Assembly (NCBI RefSeq): GCF_000523235.1
Contig: NZ_CP006850.1
Location: forward strand, 3,286,001-3,350,000
Direction of reading: 5' to 3'
Origin: Nocardia nova SH22a
GTDB lineage: Bacteria; Actinomycetota; Actinomycetes; Mycobacteriales; Mycobacteriaceae
Length of the DNA stretch: 64,000 nt
A program made the translations under genes and the position numbers. Below, one piece after another: positions 43,298 to 52,043 of this stretch (the stretch's first letter is position 1; each line of letters starts with the position of its first letter). A model generated the notes under the pieces. It saw only the letters and a program-made list of their open reading frames with translations. It was not told the DNA's origin and did not search any database.

Positions 43298-45100
43298 TCA
43301 GCCGATGAGTTCTCCGCGTGAGCGGTCCGCGGTATCGGGCGCCCAGGCGGCGTGCAGCCGGGCGTAGCGGCCACCGGCGGTCGAAAGCTGTTCGTGCGGG
43401 CCGTCTTCCACGACTTGTCCGGCGTGGAACACCAGGATTCGGTCGGCGATTTCGGCGCTGTGCAGCCGGTGGGCGATGGTGAGGGTGGTGCGGCCGGAGG
43501 TCAGGTGGACGAGGGCGCGCTGGAGTCGTACGTCGGTGGCCGCGTCGACGCCGCTGGTGGCCTCGTCGAGCACCAAGAGGTCCGGATCGGTCAGTGCGGT
43601 GCGTGCCAGGGCCACCAGCTGGCGTTCGCCCGCCGACAGCGCCTCGCCGCGGCGGCCCACCGTCGTGCGCAGGCCGTCGGGGAGATGGTCGATCCATTCG
43701 CGCAGGCCCAGACGCTCCAGGACGTCGAGTACGGCCTCGCGGGAGGCGCCGTCGCGGCCGAGGGCGATGTTGTCCTCGATGCTGCGGTCGAACAGGAACG
43801 GATCCTGCGGGACGATCGCGACCCGGCGCGCCAGCACCTCGTCGTCGATCTCGGCGGTGTCGATATCCCACAGCGCCACCCGCCCCGCCGACGGTAGCAG
43901 CTGCCGGGTGATCAGTTTCGCGAATGTGCTCTTACCGCAACCGGTCTCGCCGACCACCGCGATGTGCTCACCGGCCCGGATCCGCAGATCCACCGGGCCC
44001 AGTGCGGTCCGTCCGGGCACATACGCGAAGCTCACTCCGGACAGTTCGACGGTCGCCGGACCGGGCGGCAGCGCGGCGTGCCGGGGTGTTCGCGACCGGA
44101 TCGGAGTGTCGAGCAGGGCCGCGACCCGGCGCAGTCCGGCCTCGGCATTGCGGGCGTCGGCGAGGCTGGTGACGGCGAACTGCATCGGTCGCACGAAGAA
44201 CGTGACCAGGAACAGGAACGCGACGATATCGCCCGCGCTCGCGTGCAGTGGCCCGATGCCCGCGGCGGTGCCGATCACGATCACCGCGGCGGTGATCAGA
44301 CCGCTGGCCACCTCACCGATCGACATGTTGAATCCCACCGGCCACAGCGTCTTTCGCTGTGCGGCGAGAACGGCGTCGATGCGCCGCTCGGCGCCCGCGC
44401 GCATCCGATCCTCGATGCCGTAACCGCGAATGGTGTCGATGCCGAGCAGCAGTTCCAGCAGTCCGCCGTACAGTTCGCCGATGCGTACGCGCACCGCGTC
44501 GAAACGCTGGGACACCAGCCGCTGCAACCGCCGCCCCGCGATCGGAACCAATGTCCCGATGATCAGCACCAGGACGGCCAGCGGCCACGAATAGGCGGCC
44601 ATCACCACCAGCGCCAGGATCATCTGGCAGATGTTCTGCACCAGCGTGACGCCGCCGGACTGCGCGTACACCGTCACCATGTCCAGATCGTTGGTGACGC
44701 GAGCGACCAGATCGCCGCCGGTTTCGGTGGCGCGATCGGCGGGGTCGCGGCGCAGGATGCGGGCGAAGGCGGCCGCGCGCAGATCCAGCAGGAACTGTTC
44801 GATGATCCGGATCAGGCGCCGGTTCATCACCGATGAGCTGACCATGGCCGCCAGGACCGCCGCCACGCCGACACCGACCGCGCCGAACACGATGTGGGAC
44901 CGGGCCTCCGGTGTGGTGTCGGCCAGCAGGGCATGGTCGAGCGCGTACTGGATGGTGACCGGAATGACGATGCGCCCGCCCCCGGCGATCACGACCAGCA
45001 GCGCGATACTCAGCAGCGCGGTGCGGGGCAGGGGAGCGAGACGGTCGAGTCGGCGCAGCAGCGCGGGAAGCGAATCACGCTGCGGGGCAGTGGCGTTCAC
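43298..45100 (-). CDS. ABC exporter half-transporter (membrane domain plus ATPase)
   Basis: This 600-aa type IV ABC exporter subunit has about six membrane helices (residues about 25-310) and an ATPase domain with Walker A GETGCGKST (384-392), signature LSAGERQ and Walker B LLVLDEATSG with the catalytic Glu. It overlaps the next subunit's gene by 4 bp and should pair with it. Heterodimers of this type export drugs, lipids or siderophore-like molecules; the cargo is unknown. Confidence 0.92.
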   Translation of the reverse strand: MNATAPQRDSLPALLRRLDRLAPLPRTALLSIALLVVIAGGGRIVIPVTIQYALDHALLADTTPEARSHIVFGAVGVGVAAVLAAMVSSSVMNRRLIRIIEQFLLDLRAAAFARILRRDPADRATETGGDLVARVTNDLDMVTVYAQSGGVTLVQNICQMILALVVMAAYSWPLAVLVLIIGTLVPIAGRRLQRLVSQRFDAVRVRIGELYGGLLELLLGIDTIRGYGIEDRMRAGAERRIDAVLAAQRKTLWPVGFNMSIGEVASGLITAAVIVIGTAAGIGPLHASAGDIVAFLFLVTFFVRPMQFAVTSLADARNAEAGLRRVAALLDTPIRSRTPRHAALPPGPATVELSGVSFAYVPGRTALGPVDLRIRAGEHIAVVGETGCGKSTFAKLITRQLLPSAGRVALWDIDTAEIDDEVLARRVAIVPQDPFLFDRSIEDNIALGRDGASREAVLDVLERLGLREWIDHLPDGLRTTVGRRGEALSAGERQLVALARTALTDPDLLVLDEATSGVDAATDVRLQRALVHLTSGRTTLTIAHRLHSAEIADRILVFHAGQVVEDGPHEQLSTAGGRYARLHAAWAPDTADRSRGELIG

Positions 45101-46917
45101 TGTAACGTCTCCGCTCTCCCGTAGGCCCCGACCAGCTCGCGATACCCGGGAACGGTCGCCGACAGTTCGTCGTGCGGGCCGTGCGCCACGATGCGCCCCG
45201 CGTCGAGGTAGACGACCGTGTCGGCGAGCGTGATCGTCGCCGCGCGATGGCCGACCAGGACCACCGTGGTGCGCCGGTGCGGTCCGGCGTATTCGGCGCG
45301 CAACCGCTCGACAACCGTCTGCTCCACCAGAGGATCCAGGGCGGAGGTGGTGTCGTCGAGCAGCAGCAGGCGCGGTGCGCGGAATACCGCGCGCGCCAAC
45401 GCGATACGTTGCCGCTGGCCGCCCGACAGCTGTGCGGACTCGGACACCACGGTGTCGAGGCCGTCCGGCAGAGCGGCAACGAAATCGTCGGCGCCGGCCA
45501 CCCGCAGGGCCCGCCGGACCGCGCTGTCGTCGGCGGTGGCGCCGAGGGTGATATTGGCGCGCAGGGTGTCGCCGAACAGAAAGGCGCTCTGGGTGACCAG
45601 AGCGGCGCGATCACGCAGCGCCGCGGCACTCAGACGCCGGGTGTCGACGCCGTCGATGGCGATCGTGCCCCGATCGGCCTCCAGCAGGTGCGCCATGAGG
45701 GCCAGCAGCGTGGTCTTCCCGGCCCCGGTCGGTCCGACGACCGCGACCACACCGCCGGGCGGGATCCGCAGCGCGATATCGTGCACCACCCGCGCCGCGG
45801 TGTAACCGAAAGCGGCGGAGTCCAGGTGGACGGCACTTCCGGAAGAGGACAGCTCGGGGCGGCATCGTCCCTGCGCCGGGCGCTCGGTCTCGGCGGCGGT
45901 GCTCGCCAGTCCCGTCTGCCCGGCGACCCCGAGCGGCAGGACACCCAGGAAGCGCGCCAGGACATTCAGCGGGATCGCGGTGGTGATCAGCAGATAGACG
46001 ACTTCCACGAGCGTGCCGACGCCGAGATGCCCGCCCTCGATCCGCCCGACGCCGACAGCGAGGATCACCAGCGCGGCCAATGGCGGCAGCAGTTCGATCG
46101 CGGGTTCGAACACCGCGTTGGCGCGGCCGACCCGCAGATTGGCGGCCCGCAGCTCGTCGGCCGCGGCCTCGAATCGCCGGATCTCCTGACCGGTGATCCC
46201 GAGGGTGCCGATCACCTGACGGCCCTCGACCGCCTCGTGTGCCAGCGCGCTGAGCACCGCCCGCTGCCGCTGCGCCCGCTGGGCGCGCGGCGCGAGCACC
46301 CGCTGATAGGTCAGATTAGCGGCCAGCACCAGCGGAATGACGATGATCGCGATGACGGCCAGCCAGGCGTCCGCGACGGCGATGTCGATCATCACCAGCG
46401 TCAGCATCGCGGTCATCCCCACCGCGAACGGGAAGTGCTGCATCGGATCCCAGGCCATCTCGGTATCGGAGACGGCATGGGAGACCAGGGACCCCGCCCC
46501 ACGCCGCCGATGCCAGGACACGCCCAGCCGAAGATATTGTGCGACAACGGCTTCGCGCGCGGCGGCGGTGGACCGGAACTGAATGGTTCCGGTCGCGACC
46601 GTGCGCCCGATGATGGTGAGCACCCGCAACACCGAGACCGCCAGGACGAAGACCACTCCCACGGCGCCGGTGCCCCAGCCGAATCCGCGATGCGCGAATC
46701 CGGCGACCACGATGTGATCGGTGCACCATCCGATCGCCTTGGCGCCCAGCACCATACAGCCACCGTTGACAATGGCACAGGTGAAAGCGATCGCCGCCAG
46801 GCGCGGGTGCCTGCGGCATCCGCGCAACAAGAAACCCACCCCGCGCCGCAGCGTCTCGGCGCCCCGGTCCGCCGCGACCCCCGACGCCGCGAGGACCGGG
46901 TTACCGCCCATACTCAT
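45097..46917 (-). CDS. ABC exporter half-transporter with degenerate catalytic site
   Basis: This 606-aa partner subunit has an N-terminal membrane domain and an ATPase domain with Walker A GPTGAGKTT (395-403), signature LSGGQRQR and Walker B LLLLDDTTSALD, in which Asp replaces the catalytic Glu. With the competent Glu in the other subunit, this gives one active and one degenerate ATP site, the usual asymmetry of heterodimeric bacterial exporters. It is the promoter-proximal gene of the pair. Confidence 0.92.
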   Translation of the reverse strand: MSMGGNPVLAASGVAADRGAETLRRGVGFLLRGCRRHPRLAAIAFTCAIVNGGCMVLGAKAIGWCTDHIVVAGFAHRGFGWGTGAVGVVFVLAVSVLRVLTIIGRTVATGTIQFRSTAAAREAVVAQYLRLGVSWHRRRGAGSLVSHAVSDTEMAWDPMQHFPFAVGMTAMLTLVMIDIAVADAWLAVIAIIVIPLVLAANLTYQRVLAPRAQRAQRQRAVLSALAHEAVEGRQVIGTLGITGQEIRRFEAAADELRAANLRVGRANAVFEPAIELLPPLAALVILAVGVGRIEGGHLGVGTLVEVVYLLITTAIPLNVLARFLGVLPLGVAGQTGLASTAAETERPAQGRCRPELSSSGSAVHLDSAAFGYTAARVVHDIALRIPPGGVVAVVGPTGAGKTTLLALMAHLLEADRGTIAIDGVDTRRLSAAALRDRAALVTQSAFLFGDTLRANITLGATADDSAVRRALRVAGADDFVAALPDGLDTVVSESAQLSGGQRQRIALARAVFRAPRLLLLDDTTSALDPLVEQTVVERLRAEYAGPHRRTTVVLVGHRAATITLADTVVYLDAGRIVAHGPHDELSATVPGYRELVGAYGRAETLQ

Positions 46918-47197
46918 GAAGCCGACTGCCGGTGCACCGAATCCGTCACGCGTGCCACCGGCACCTCCTCACTAGTCGCCCCCTTCACTGTCGCGACTGT
47001 CGTTGCTTATGGCAACAAACATGATCGGCGTGATTCCAATGCCCCGGCGGCCGACCGGATCGTTCAGTTCAACTGAACGATCCTGTCAGTCAATCTTTAA
47101 CCGGCACTTGGTATTTCGATCAGCGTGAGCGGACCCGTCGATTTCCGGTGATGCAGGTGGTCCACTGTGACCATCACACGGCCGCAGGAGGACTGTC
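46918..47197. promoter_or_regulatory. Divergent regulatory region with a 27-bp palindrome
   Basis: This 280-bp region lies between the ABC exporter and the acyl-CoA-dehydrogenase-like gene. It contains a perfect inverted repeat at 47057-47083: 13-bp arms (GGATCGTTCAGTT and its complement) around one central base. A smaller repeat GTTGC-TTATG-GCAAC occurs near 47003. TGTGA-CCA-TCACA at 47166-47178 sits just before the ribosome site of the + gene. No regulator gene is adjacent. Confidence 0.55.
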
Positions 47198-48460
47198 ATG
47201 ACGTCACCACAACCGGATTCGCTGGCCCACGCGCTCGTACGGATCAGGGAGATCCTGGCCGAATTCGCCAAAGGGGCCGGGGACCGTGACCTCACCTTCA
47301 CCCACCCCGACGAGCTGATCCGGGCGCTCGGCGACGCCGGATTCGGGCGGTTGCGGGTACCGGTCGAGTTCGGTGGATTCGACGTCGACCTGCCGACCCT
47401 GTTCGAACTGCTCGCCGAAGCGGGACAGGCCGACTCGAATATCCCGCAGATCTGGCGCGGGCACTTCACGACCACCGAGACCCTGCGTGCCGAAACCGAT
47501 GTCGAGGTCCGCGACCACTGGCTGCGGCAGATCGGCGCGGGCGCGGTGTTCGGCAATGCGCAATCGGAACCGTCGGCGGTGATCGCCGCCGCGGTGGCCG
47601 CGGGCACCGTCAGCGGTGAGTGGGGTTCGACCACCACCCGGGTGCGTAGCGATGAGCACGGCCGCCGTCTCGTCTCGGGAACCAAGTTCTATTCCACGGG
47701 CTCGCGTTTCGCGGACTACATTCGCGCGGGCGTGGCCGACGAACACGGGGATCGCGGTTTCGTCGTGATTCCCGCCCATCACCCCGGGGTCACCCACGCC
47801 GACGACTGGGACGGTATAGGTCAGCGCCAAACCGGTAGCGGCACCACGTATTTCGCTGATGTTCCCGTCGAGGAGCTCGGCGATATCGGCCGCTACCGGG
47901 AGTCGCTGCGCGGGCTGGACTCCTTCGTGCAGATCGTGCACCTGGCGAATCTGACCGGCATCGCGCGCAGCATCGTCGCCGAGACCGTCGATCTGGTGCG
48001 CGGGCGCACCCGCACCAGCCTGCACGCGGTGACCCAGAACGCCGCCGCGGACCCGGAAGTGCTCGGGGTCGTCGGGCGGATCGAGATCCGGCGGCGCACC
48101 GCCGAAACCCTGCTGCGGCATGCGGCGCAGGCCCTGGAGGCCGCCCACGCCAGCGGTGCGGAGGACGATTTCACGCGCGCGTATCTGGAGACTTCCGCGG
48201 CCCAGGTCGCGATCATCGAGGCGGTGCTCGACGCCGCCACCACCGCCTTCGACGCACTGGGATCCTCGGCCGTGCGGGGCGGCGTGCACCTGGACCGGCA
48301 CTGGCGCAACGCCCGCACCCTCGCCTCGCACAATCCGGTGGTCTACAAACCCCGCCTGATCGGCGACTTCCTCGTCAACGGCGTCGCTCCGGTCCCGGGT
48401 TACTACCGGCATCGGCCCTCGACCGCCGATCCGAAACCCGTTGCGGGGGTAGGACAGTGA
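47198..48460 (+). CDS. Acyl-CoA-dehydrogenase-fold flavoprotein, DszC/SfnB type
   Basis: This 420-aa protein of the acyl-CoA dehydrogenase superfamily has the ending LDRHWRNARTLASHNPV-x-YK found in DszC-like flavin monooxygenases. The middle beta-domain (about 130-240) has GTKFYSTGSRFADYI and GIGQRQTGSGTTYFADVPV. In place of the dehydrogenase catalytic Glu region there is no clear match, so an N- or S-oxygenase role using reduced flavin is more likely than fatty-acid oxidation. It heads a six-gene operon behind a GCAGGAGG site. Confidence 0.85.
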   Translation: MTSPQPDSLAHALVRIREILAEFAKGAGDRDLTFTHPDELIRALGDAGFGRLRVPVEFGGFDVDLPTLFELLAEAGQADSNIPQIWRGHFTTTETLRAETDVEVRDHWLRQIGAGAVFGNAQSEPSAVIAAAVAAGTVSGEWGSTTTRVRSDEHGRRLVSGTKFYSTGSRFADYIRAGVADEHGDRGFVVIPAHHPGVTHADDWDGIGQRQTGSGTTYFADVPVEELGDIGRYRESLRGLDSFVQIVHLANLTGIARSIVAETVDLVRGRTRTSLHAVTQNAAADPEVLGVVGRIEIRRRTAETLLRHAAQALEAAHASGAEDDFTRAYLETSAAQVAIIEAVLDAATTAFDALGSSAVRGGVHLDRHWRNARTLASHNPVVYKPRLIGDFLVNGVAPVPGYYRHRPSTADPKPVAGVGQ

Positions 48461-49692
48461 GCGGACTGCACCTCAACGTCAATATCCTCAACGCGGGCGT
48501 CTTCGGCGGGTCCTGGCGCTTTCCCGGCACCGACGGCCTGGCGAGCTACGGCATCGAGCACTACACCTCCATCGCGCGCAAGGCCGAGGAGGCGGCCCTC
48601 GACGCGGTATTCCTGGCCGATGGACCGCTGCTGGACCCGAGCGTCGAACATCGCACCGGCAACAATCTCGAGCCGACCACGGTGCTGGCCCGGATCGCGG
48701 CGCAGACCGAGCGGATCGGGCTGATCGCCACCCTGTCCTCGTCCTACAACGATCCGGTCGAACTGGCCCGCCGCCTGGGTGACCTCGACCATCTCAGCGG
48801 TGGGCGGTTCGGCTGGAACGTCGTCACCACCGCCGGTCCGCTGGCCGCGCGCAACTTCGGCCGCGACGGCGAACCCGACCATGCGCTGCGGTACCGGCGC
48901 GCGGCCGAATTCGTCGAACGAGTCGTGGCGGAGTGGGCCGCGCGCACCGAATTCCGGTCACCGCAGGGGCGTCCGGTGGTGGTGCAGGCCGGTGGGTCCA
49001 GCGACGGCAAACGCCTCGCCGCGCGGGTGGGGGAGGTGATCTTCTCCGCCGAGCAGGACATCGGCAAGGCGCGCGCCTTCCGCACCGAATTACGTGAGGG
49101 CGCACGGCGATTTGGCCGAAATCCGGACGAGATCGTGGTCCTGCCGGGGCTTTCCACGGTGCTCGGCAGCACGGAGGCGGAGGCGACGGCCCGACGCGAA
49201 CTGCTCGACGAACTGCTCCCGGACGCCTATGCGCGCAACCGGCTCGCCGGGCAGCTCGGCATTTCGCTGGACGGTCTGCCCGACGACGAACCGATCCCGG
49301 CCGAACTGCTGCCCGAGCCGGACGAGGCCGGTGGGTCGCAGACCTTCTATCGCGTCGTCAAGGACATCATCGACCGGGAGCATCCCACCCTGGGGCAGTT
49401 GCTGAAGCGCCTGTCCGGCGGGGGTGGTCATCGCATCGTGGTCGGCACGCCCGAGCAGGTGGCCGACGATATCGAGCGCTGGTTCCGGGCCGAGGCCGCG
49501 GACGGCTTCAACGTCATGCCCGACGTATTGCCCTCGGGCTTCGACGACTTCGCCGATCACGTCGTTCCGGAGCTGCGGCGGCGCGGGCTGTTCCGCACCG
49601 AATACGACGGCACGACATTGCGCGGGCACCTCGGGCTGGGCCTGCCCCGGATTCCCGGCGCGTCGTCCGGTCCGCTGCAGGCGGCGGGATGA
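48457..49692 (+). CDS. LLM-class FMN-dependent monooxygenase
   Basis: This 411-aa NtaA/SnaA/DszA-type enzyme has [98 protein letters not shown] and ADGFNVMPDVLPSGF. It is about 30 residues shorter than the paralog at 36599, mainly in the insertion before the QAGGS motif. The GTG start overlaps the previous stop. A short degenerate homolog follows after a 43-bp gap. Confidence 0.9.
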   Translation: MSGLHLNVNILNAGVFGGSWRFPGTDGLASYGIEHYTSIARKAEEAALDAVFLADGPLLDPSVEHRTGNNLEPTTVLARIAAQTERIGLIATLSSSYNDPVELARRLGDLDHLSGGRFGWNVVTTAGPLAARNFGRDGEPDHALRYRRAAEFVERVVAEWAARTEFRSPQGRPVVVQAGGSSDGKRLAARVGEVIFSAEQDIGKARAFRTELREGARRFGRNPDEIVVLPGLSTVLGSTEAEATARRELLDELLPDAYARNRLAGQLGISLDGLPDDEPIPAELLPEPDEAGGSQTFYRVVKDIIDREHPTLGQLLKRLSGGGGHRIVVGTPEQVADDIERWFRAEAADGFNVMPDVLPSGFDDFADHVVPELRRRGLFRTEYDGTTLRGHLGLGLPRIPGASSGPLQAAG

Positions 49693-49735
49693 ACACCGCC
49701 GCCGTTTCCCGTTGCCACGACCGAAAGGCAGCACC

Positions 49736-50698
49736 ATGACCATCCCGATCCTCGTCGACGTCGCCGTGGGCGCGACCACGACCGAAACCGCCGTCCCGGA
49801 GCTGGTTTCGATACCGGACGCGGTGCGCATCGCGGTCGCCGCGCAGCAGTCCGGCGCCGCGGCACTGCGCATCCTCGACACGGCCGGTGACCGGCGCGCC
49901 CTCGATCCCAGCGTCGCCGCGAGCTATCTGGCCGGGCACGCCGGTGGGATCGGCTATCTGCTCGACATCGCGACCACATACAACGCGCCGTACAACACCG
50001 CGCGCCGCGTACTGTCCTTCGACCGGGCGGGCGGCGGGCGCGCGGGTGTCGTCCTGCACGCGGGCGGCGGAGACGAGGTGAGCGACGCGGTGGCGCCGAG
50101 CGCCTCGCCGACCGCCGCGGCCCGCTGGGCGGAGTACGCGGAAATCCTTGCGCGACTGTGGGAATCCTTCCCGCGCACAGCGCTGCTCGGCGACCAGGAC
50201 CATGCCCGGGTGGCCGACATCTCGGCCATCGCGCCGATCGACCACGACGGCCGCGGCTATCGGGTCGCGGGCCCGCTGGACGGACCGTCCTCGGTGCAGG
50301 GCCGTCCCGTCCTGGCCGCGGTGCGACCCGATGTACTCGGGTGGGACACGGCCGCGCGGGCAGCCGATGTGGTGATCGTCGAAGGCGGCGCGGTGTCGGA
50401 CGCCGATCGCGCCCTGACCGCCGCCACCGACCGGGTGGGACGGCGCCGTGCCGATGTGGTTCTGGTCGGTCGGGCCGAGGTGACGGTGGCGGATGCGCGC
50501 GACGGCCGGGCGGCCGCGGTCCGGCTGGCGGACTGGGCCAACGCCTACCGGCTCGATGCGGTGGAGCTCGCGCCGACCGGCGGGGCGGACGGTGTGCTGG
50601 CCGCCGTCGAGTTGCTCGCGGCCCGGCTGACCGCACCGCCCGGGCCGACATTGCGTGCGGCACTGGGAATCCCGGCGGTCGCGGCGGTCCTGCGATGA
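49736..50698 (+). CDS. Short, degenerate luciferase-like monooxygenase homolog
   Basis: This 320-aa relative of the LLM enzymes has a recognisable N-terminal half (YLLDIATTYNAPYNTARRVLSFDRAGGGRAG) and the IAPIDHDGRGYRVAGPLDGPSSVQGRPV block. The flavin motif GWNVVTT is replaced by GVVLHAG, and the [11 protein letters not shown] region is absent. The second half is compressed to alternating short strands and helices (DVVIVEGGAVS, ADVVLVGRAEVTV, LDAVELAPTGG). Like the gene at 22611 it sits beside a full-length LLM, so a non-catalytic partner role is possible. The ATG at 49736 follows GAAAGGC. Confidence 0.72.
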   Translation: MTIPILVDVAVGATTTETAVPELVSIPDAVRIAVAAQQSGAAALRILDTAGDRRALDPSVAASYLAGHAGGIGYLLDIATTYNAPYNTARRVLSFDRAGGGRAGVVLHAGGGDEVSDAVAPSASPTAAARWAEYAEILARLWESFPRTALLGDQDHARVADISAIAPIDHDGRGYRVAGPLDGPSSVQGRPVLAAVRPDVLGWDTAARAADVVIVEGGAVSDADRALTAATDRVGRRRADVVLVGRAEVTVADARDGRAAAVRLADWANAYRLDAVELAPTGGADGVLAAVELLAARLTAPPGPTLRAALGIPAVAAVLR

Positions 50699-52020
50699 CC
50701 CGCCTGCCCGCGCCCGGGGCTGCTGAGCCGACCGTGCCTGGGACCGCCGAGCCGCTCGTGCTCGCGACCGCCGCCCCGACCGCGCCCGGGACTACCGACG
50801 CCCTCGCGCCCGGGACCGCCGCCCCGACCGCGCCCGGGGCCGCCGAGCCGACCGTGGCCGGTATCCGCGCCGCCGCCGATCCGATTCTCCGGCGGCTGGG
50901 CGAGACCGCCGCCGCGCGTGAGCAATCCCGCGACTATGCCTTCGCCGACGTGCGTGCCCTGGCCGCGACCGGAATCGCGCTGACCGGTATCGCCCGCGAG
51001 GACGGCGGCGCGGGCGGTTCGGTGCGCGCGGTGGCCGACCTCGTGATCGCCATTGCGCGAGCGGATTCCGGTGTGGCACAGGCCCTGCGCAGCACCTTCC
51101 TGGTCGCCAACCGGGTGGCGGGCCATGTCGATCCGGCACACCGCGAGGTGAATCTGCGGCGGCTGCGGGGCGGCGATCTGTTCGCCGGAACGGCCAACGA
51201 GCGCACCGGCGGCGCGAGCGGGCAGACCAATGCCACGGCCACGCGCTCCGGCGACGACTGGATCGTCAACGGCGAGAAGTACTATTCGACCGGCGGGCTC
51301 TACGCCGACTGGTTCTCGACCCAGGCCCGCACCGAGAACGGGACCGTCATCCGGTTCACCGTCCCAGCGGATCGCGCGGGCATCGATCGGCTCGACGACT
51401 TCGACGCCGTCGGACAGCGCCTGACAGCCAGTGGCACAACCCGTTTCACCGACGTCCGGGTACACGCCGACGAGGTCACGGGGACCGAGGACGACCGGCC
51501 CGGCAATCCGTGGCAGGGATCGTTCGCCCAGCTCTACCTCGCCGCGGTCGAGGCCGGTGTGGCCGCCCGTGCCCTCGAGGACGCGGTCGCCTTCGCCCGG
51601 GAGCGGGCCCGCCCGATCAAACACAGCTCGGCCACCGCCAGCGTGGAGGATCCGTATGTGCGCCAGACCGTGGGTCAGATCGCGGCCCGCGCCCAGACCG
51701 CCCGCGCGGTCGTCCTGCTGAGTGCGGAAACGCTCGACGGTGTGCGGGCAGTGACCGGAGACAGTGCTCGCCGGGCGGCGGCCGCGGCGGCTGTCGAGGT
51801 CGCCCAGGCCGGGACGGTCGCCGTCGAATCCGCGCTGGCCGCGGCGGAACTGCTGTTCGATGTGGGCGGCGGCTCGATCACCAACCGCGACCTCGGATTC
51901 GACCGGCACTGGCGCAATGCCCGCACCGTCGCCAATCACAACCCGCGCCAATGGAAACAGGCCGTCGCCGGCGCCTACCACCTGACCGGCGCGGAACCAC
52001 CCACGACCGGACTGTTCTGA
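50695..52020 (+). CDS. Acyl-CoA-dehydrogenase-fold flavoprotein with repeat-rich N-terminus
   Basis: This 441-aa DszC/SfnB-like flavoprotein has the core blocks LTGIAREDGGAGGSVRAVADL, GEKYYSTGGLYADWF, GQRLTASGTTRFTDVRV and the ending FDRHWRNARTVANHNPRQWK, which pairs it with the protein at 47198. It has an unusual N-terminal extension of about 54 residues made of six Pro-Gly-Thr-Ala-rich octapeptide repeats. The ATG at 50695 overlaps the previous stop (ATGA); if a GTG at 50854 were used, the repeats would be left out. Confidence 0.85.
   Translation: MTRLPAPGAAEPTVPGTAEPLVLATAAPTAPGTTDALAPGTAAPTAPGAAEPTVAGIRAAADPILRRLGETAAAREQSRDYAFADVRALAATGIALTGIAREDGGAGGSVRAVADLVIAIARADSGVAQALRSTFLVANRVAGHVDPAHREVNLRRLRGGDLFAGTANERTGGASGQTNATATRSGDDWIVNGEKYYSTGGLYADWFSTQARTENGTVIRFTVPADRAGIDRLDDFDAVGQRLTASGTTRFTDVRVHADEVTGTEDDRPGNPWQGSFAQLYLAAVEAGVAARALEDAVAFARERARPIKHSSATASVEDPYVRQTVGQIAARAQTARAVVLLSAETLDGVRAVTGDSARRAAAAAAVEVAQAGTVAVESALAAAELLFDVGGGSITNRDLGFDRHWRNARTVANHNPRQWKQAVAGAYHLTGAEPPTTGLF
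50713..50856 (+). repeat. 24-bp tandem repeat, six units, in frame
   Basis: Six consecutive 24-bp units at 50713, 50737, 50761, 50785, 50809 and 50833 encode PGAAEPTV, PGTAEPLV, LATAAPTA, PGTTDALA, PGTAAPTA and PGAAEPTV. The units diverge in sequence but keep length and frame. Copy number is likely to vary between strains. Confidence 0.8.
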
Positions 52021-52043
52021 GATTCGACCCTGGAAAGGACACG

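Noticed and set aside
47166..47178. TGTGA-CCA-TCACA as a CRP site
   Set aside because: The spacer is 3 bp instead of 6, so the half-sites would not fit a CRP dimer. It is recorded only as part of the divergent region.
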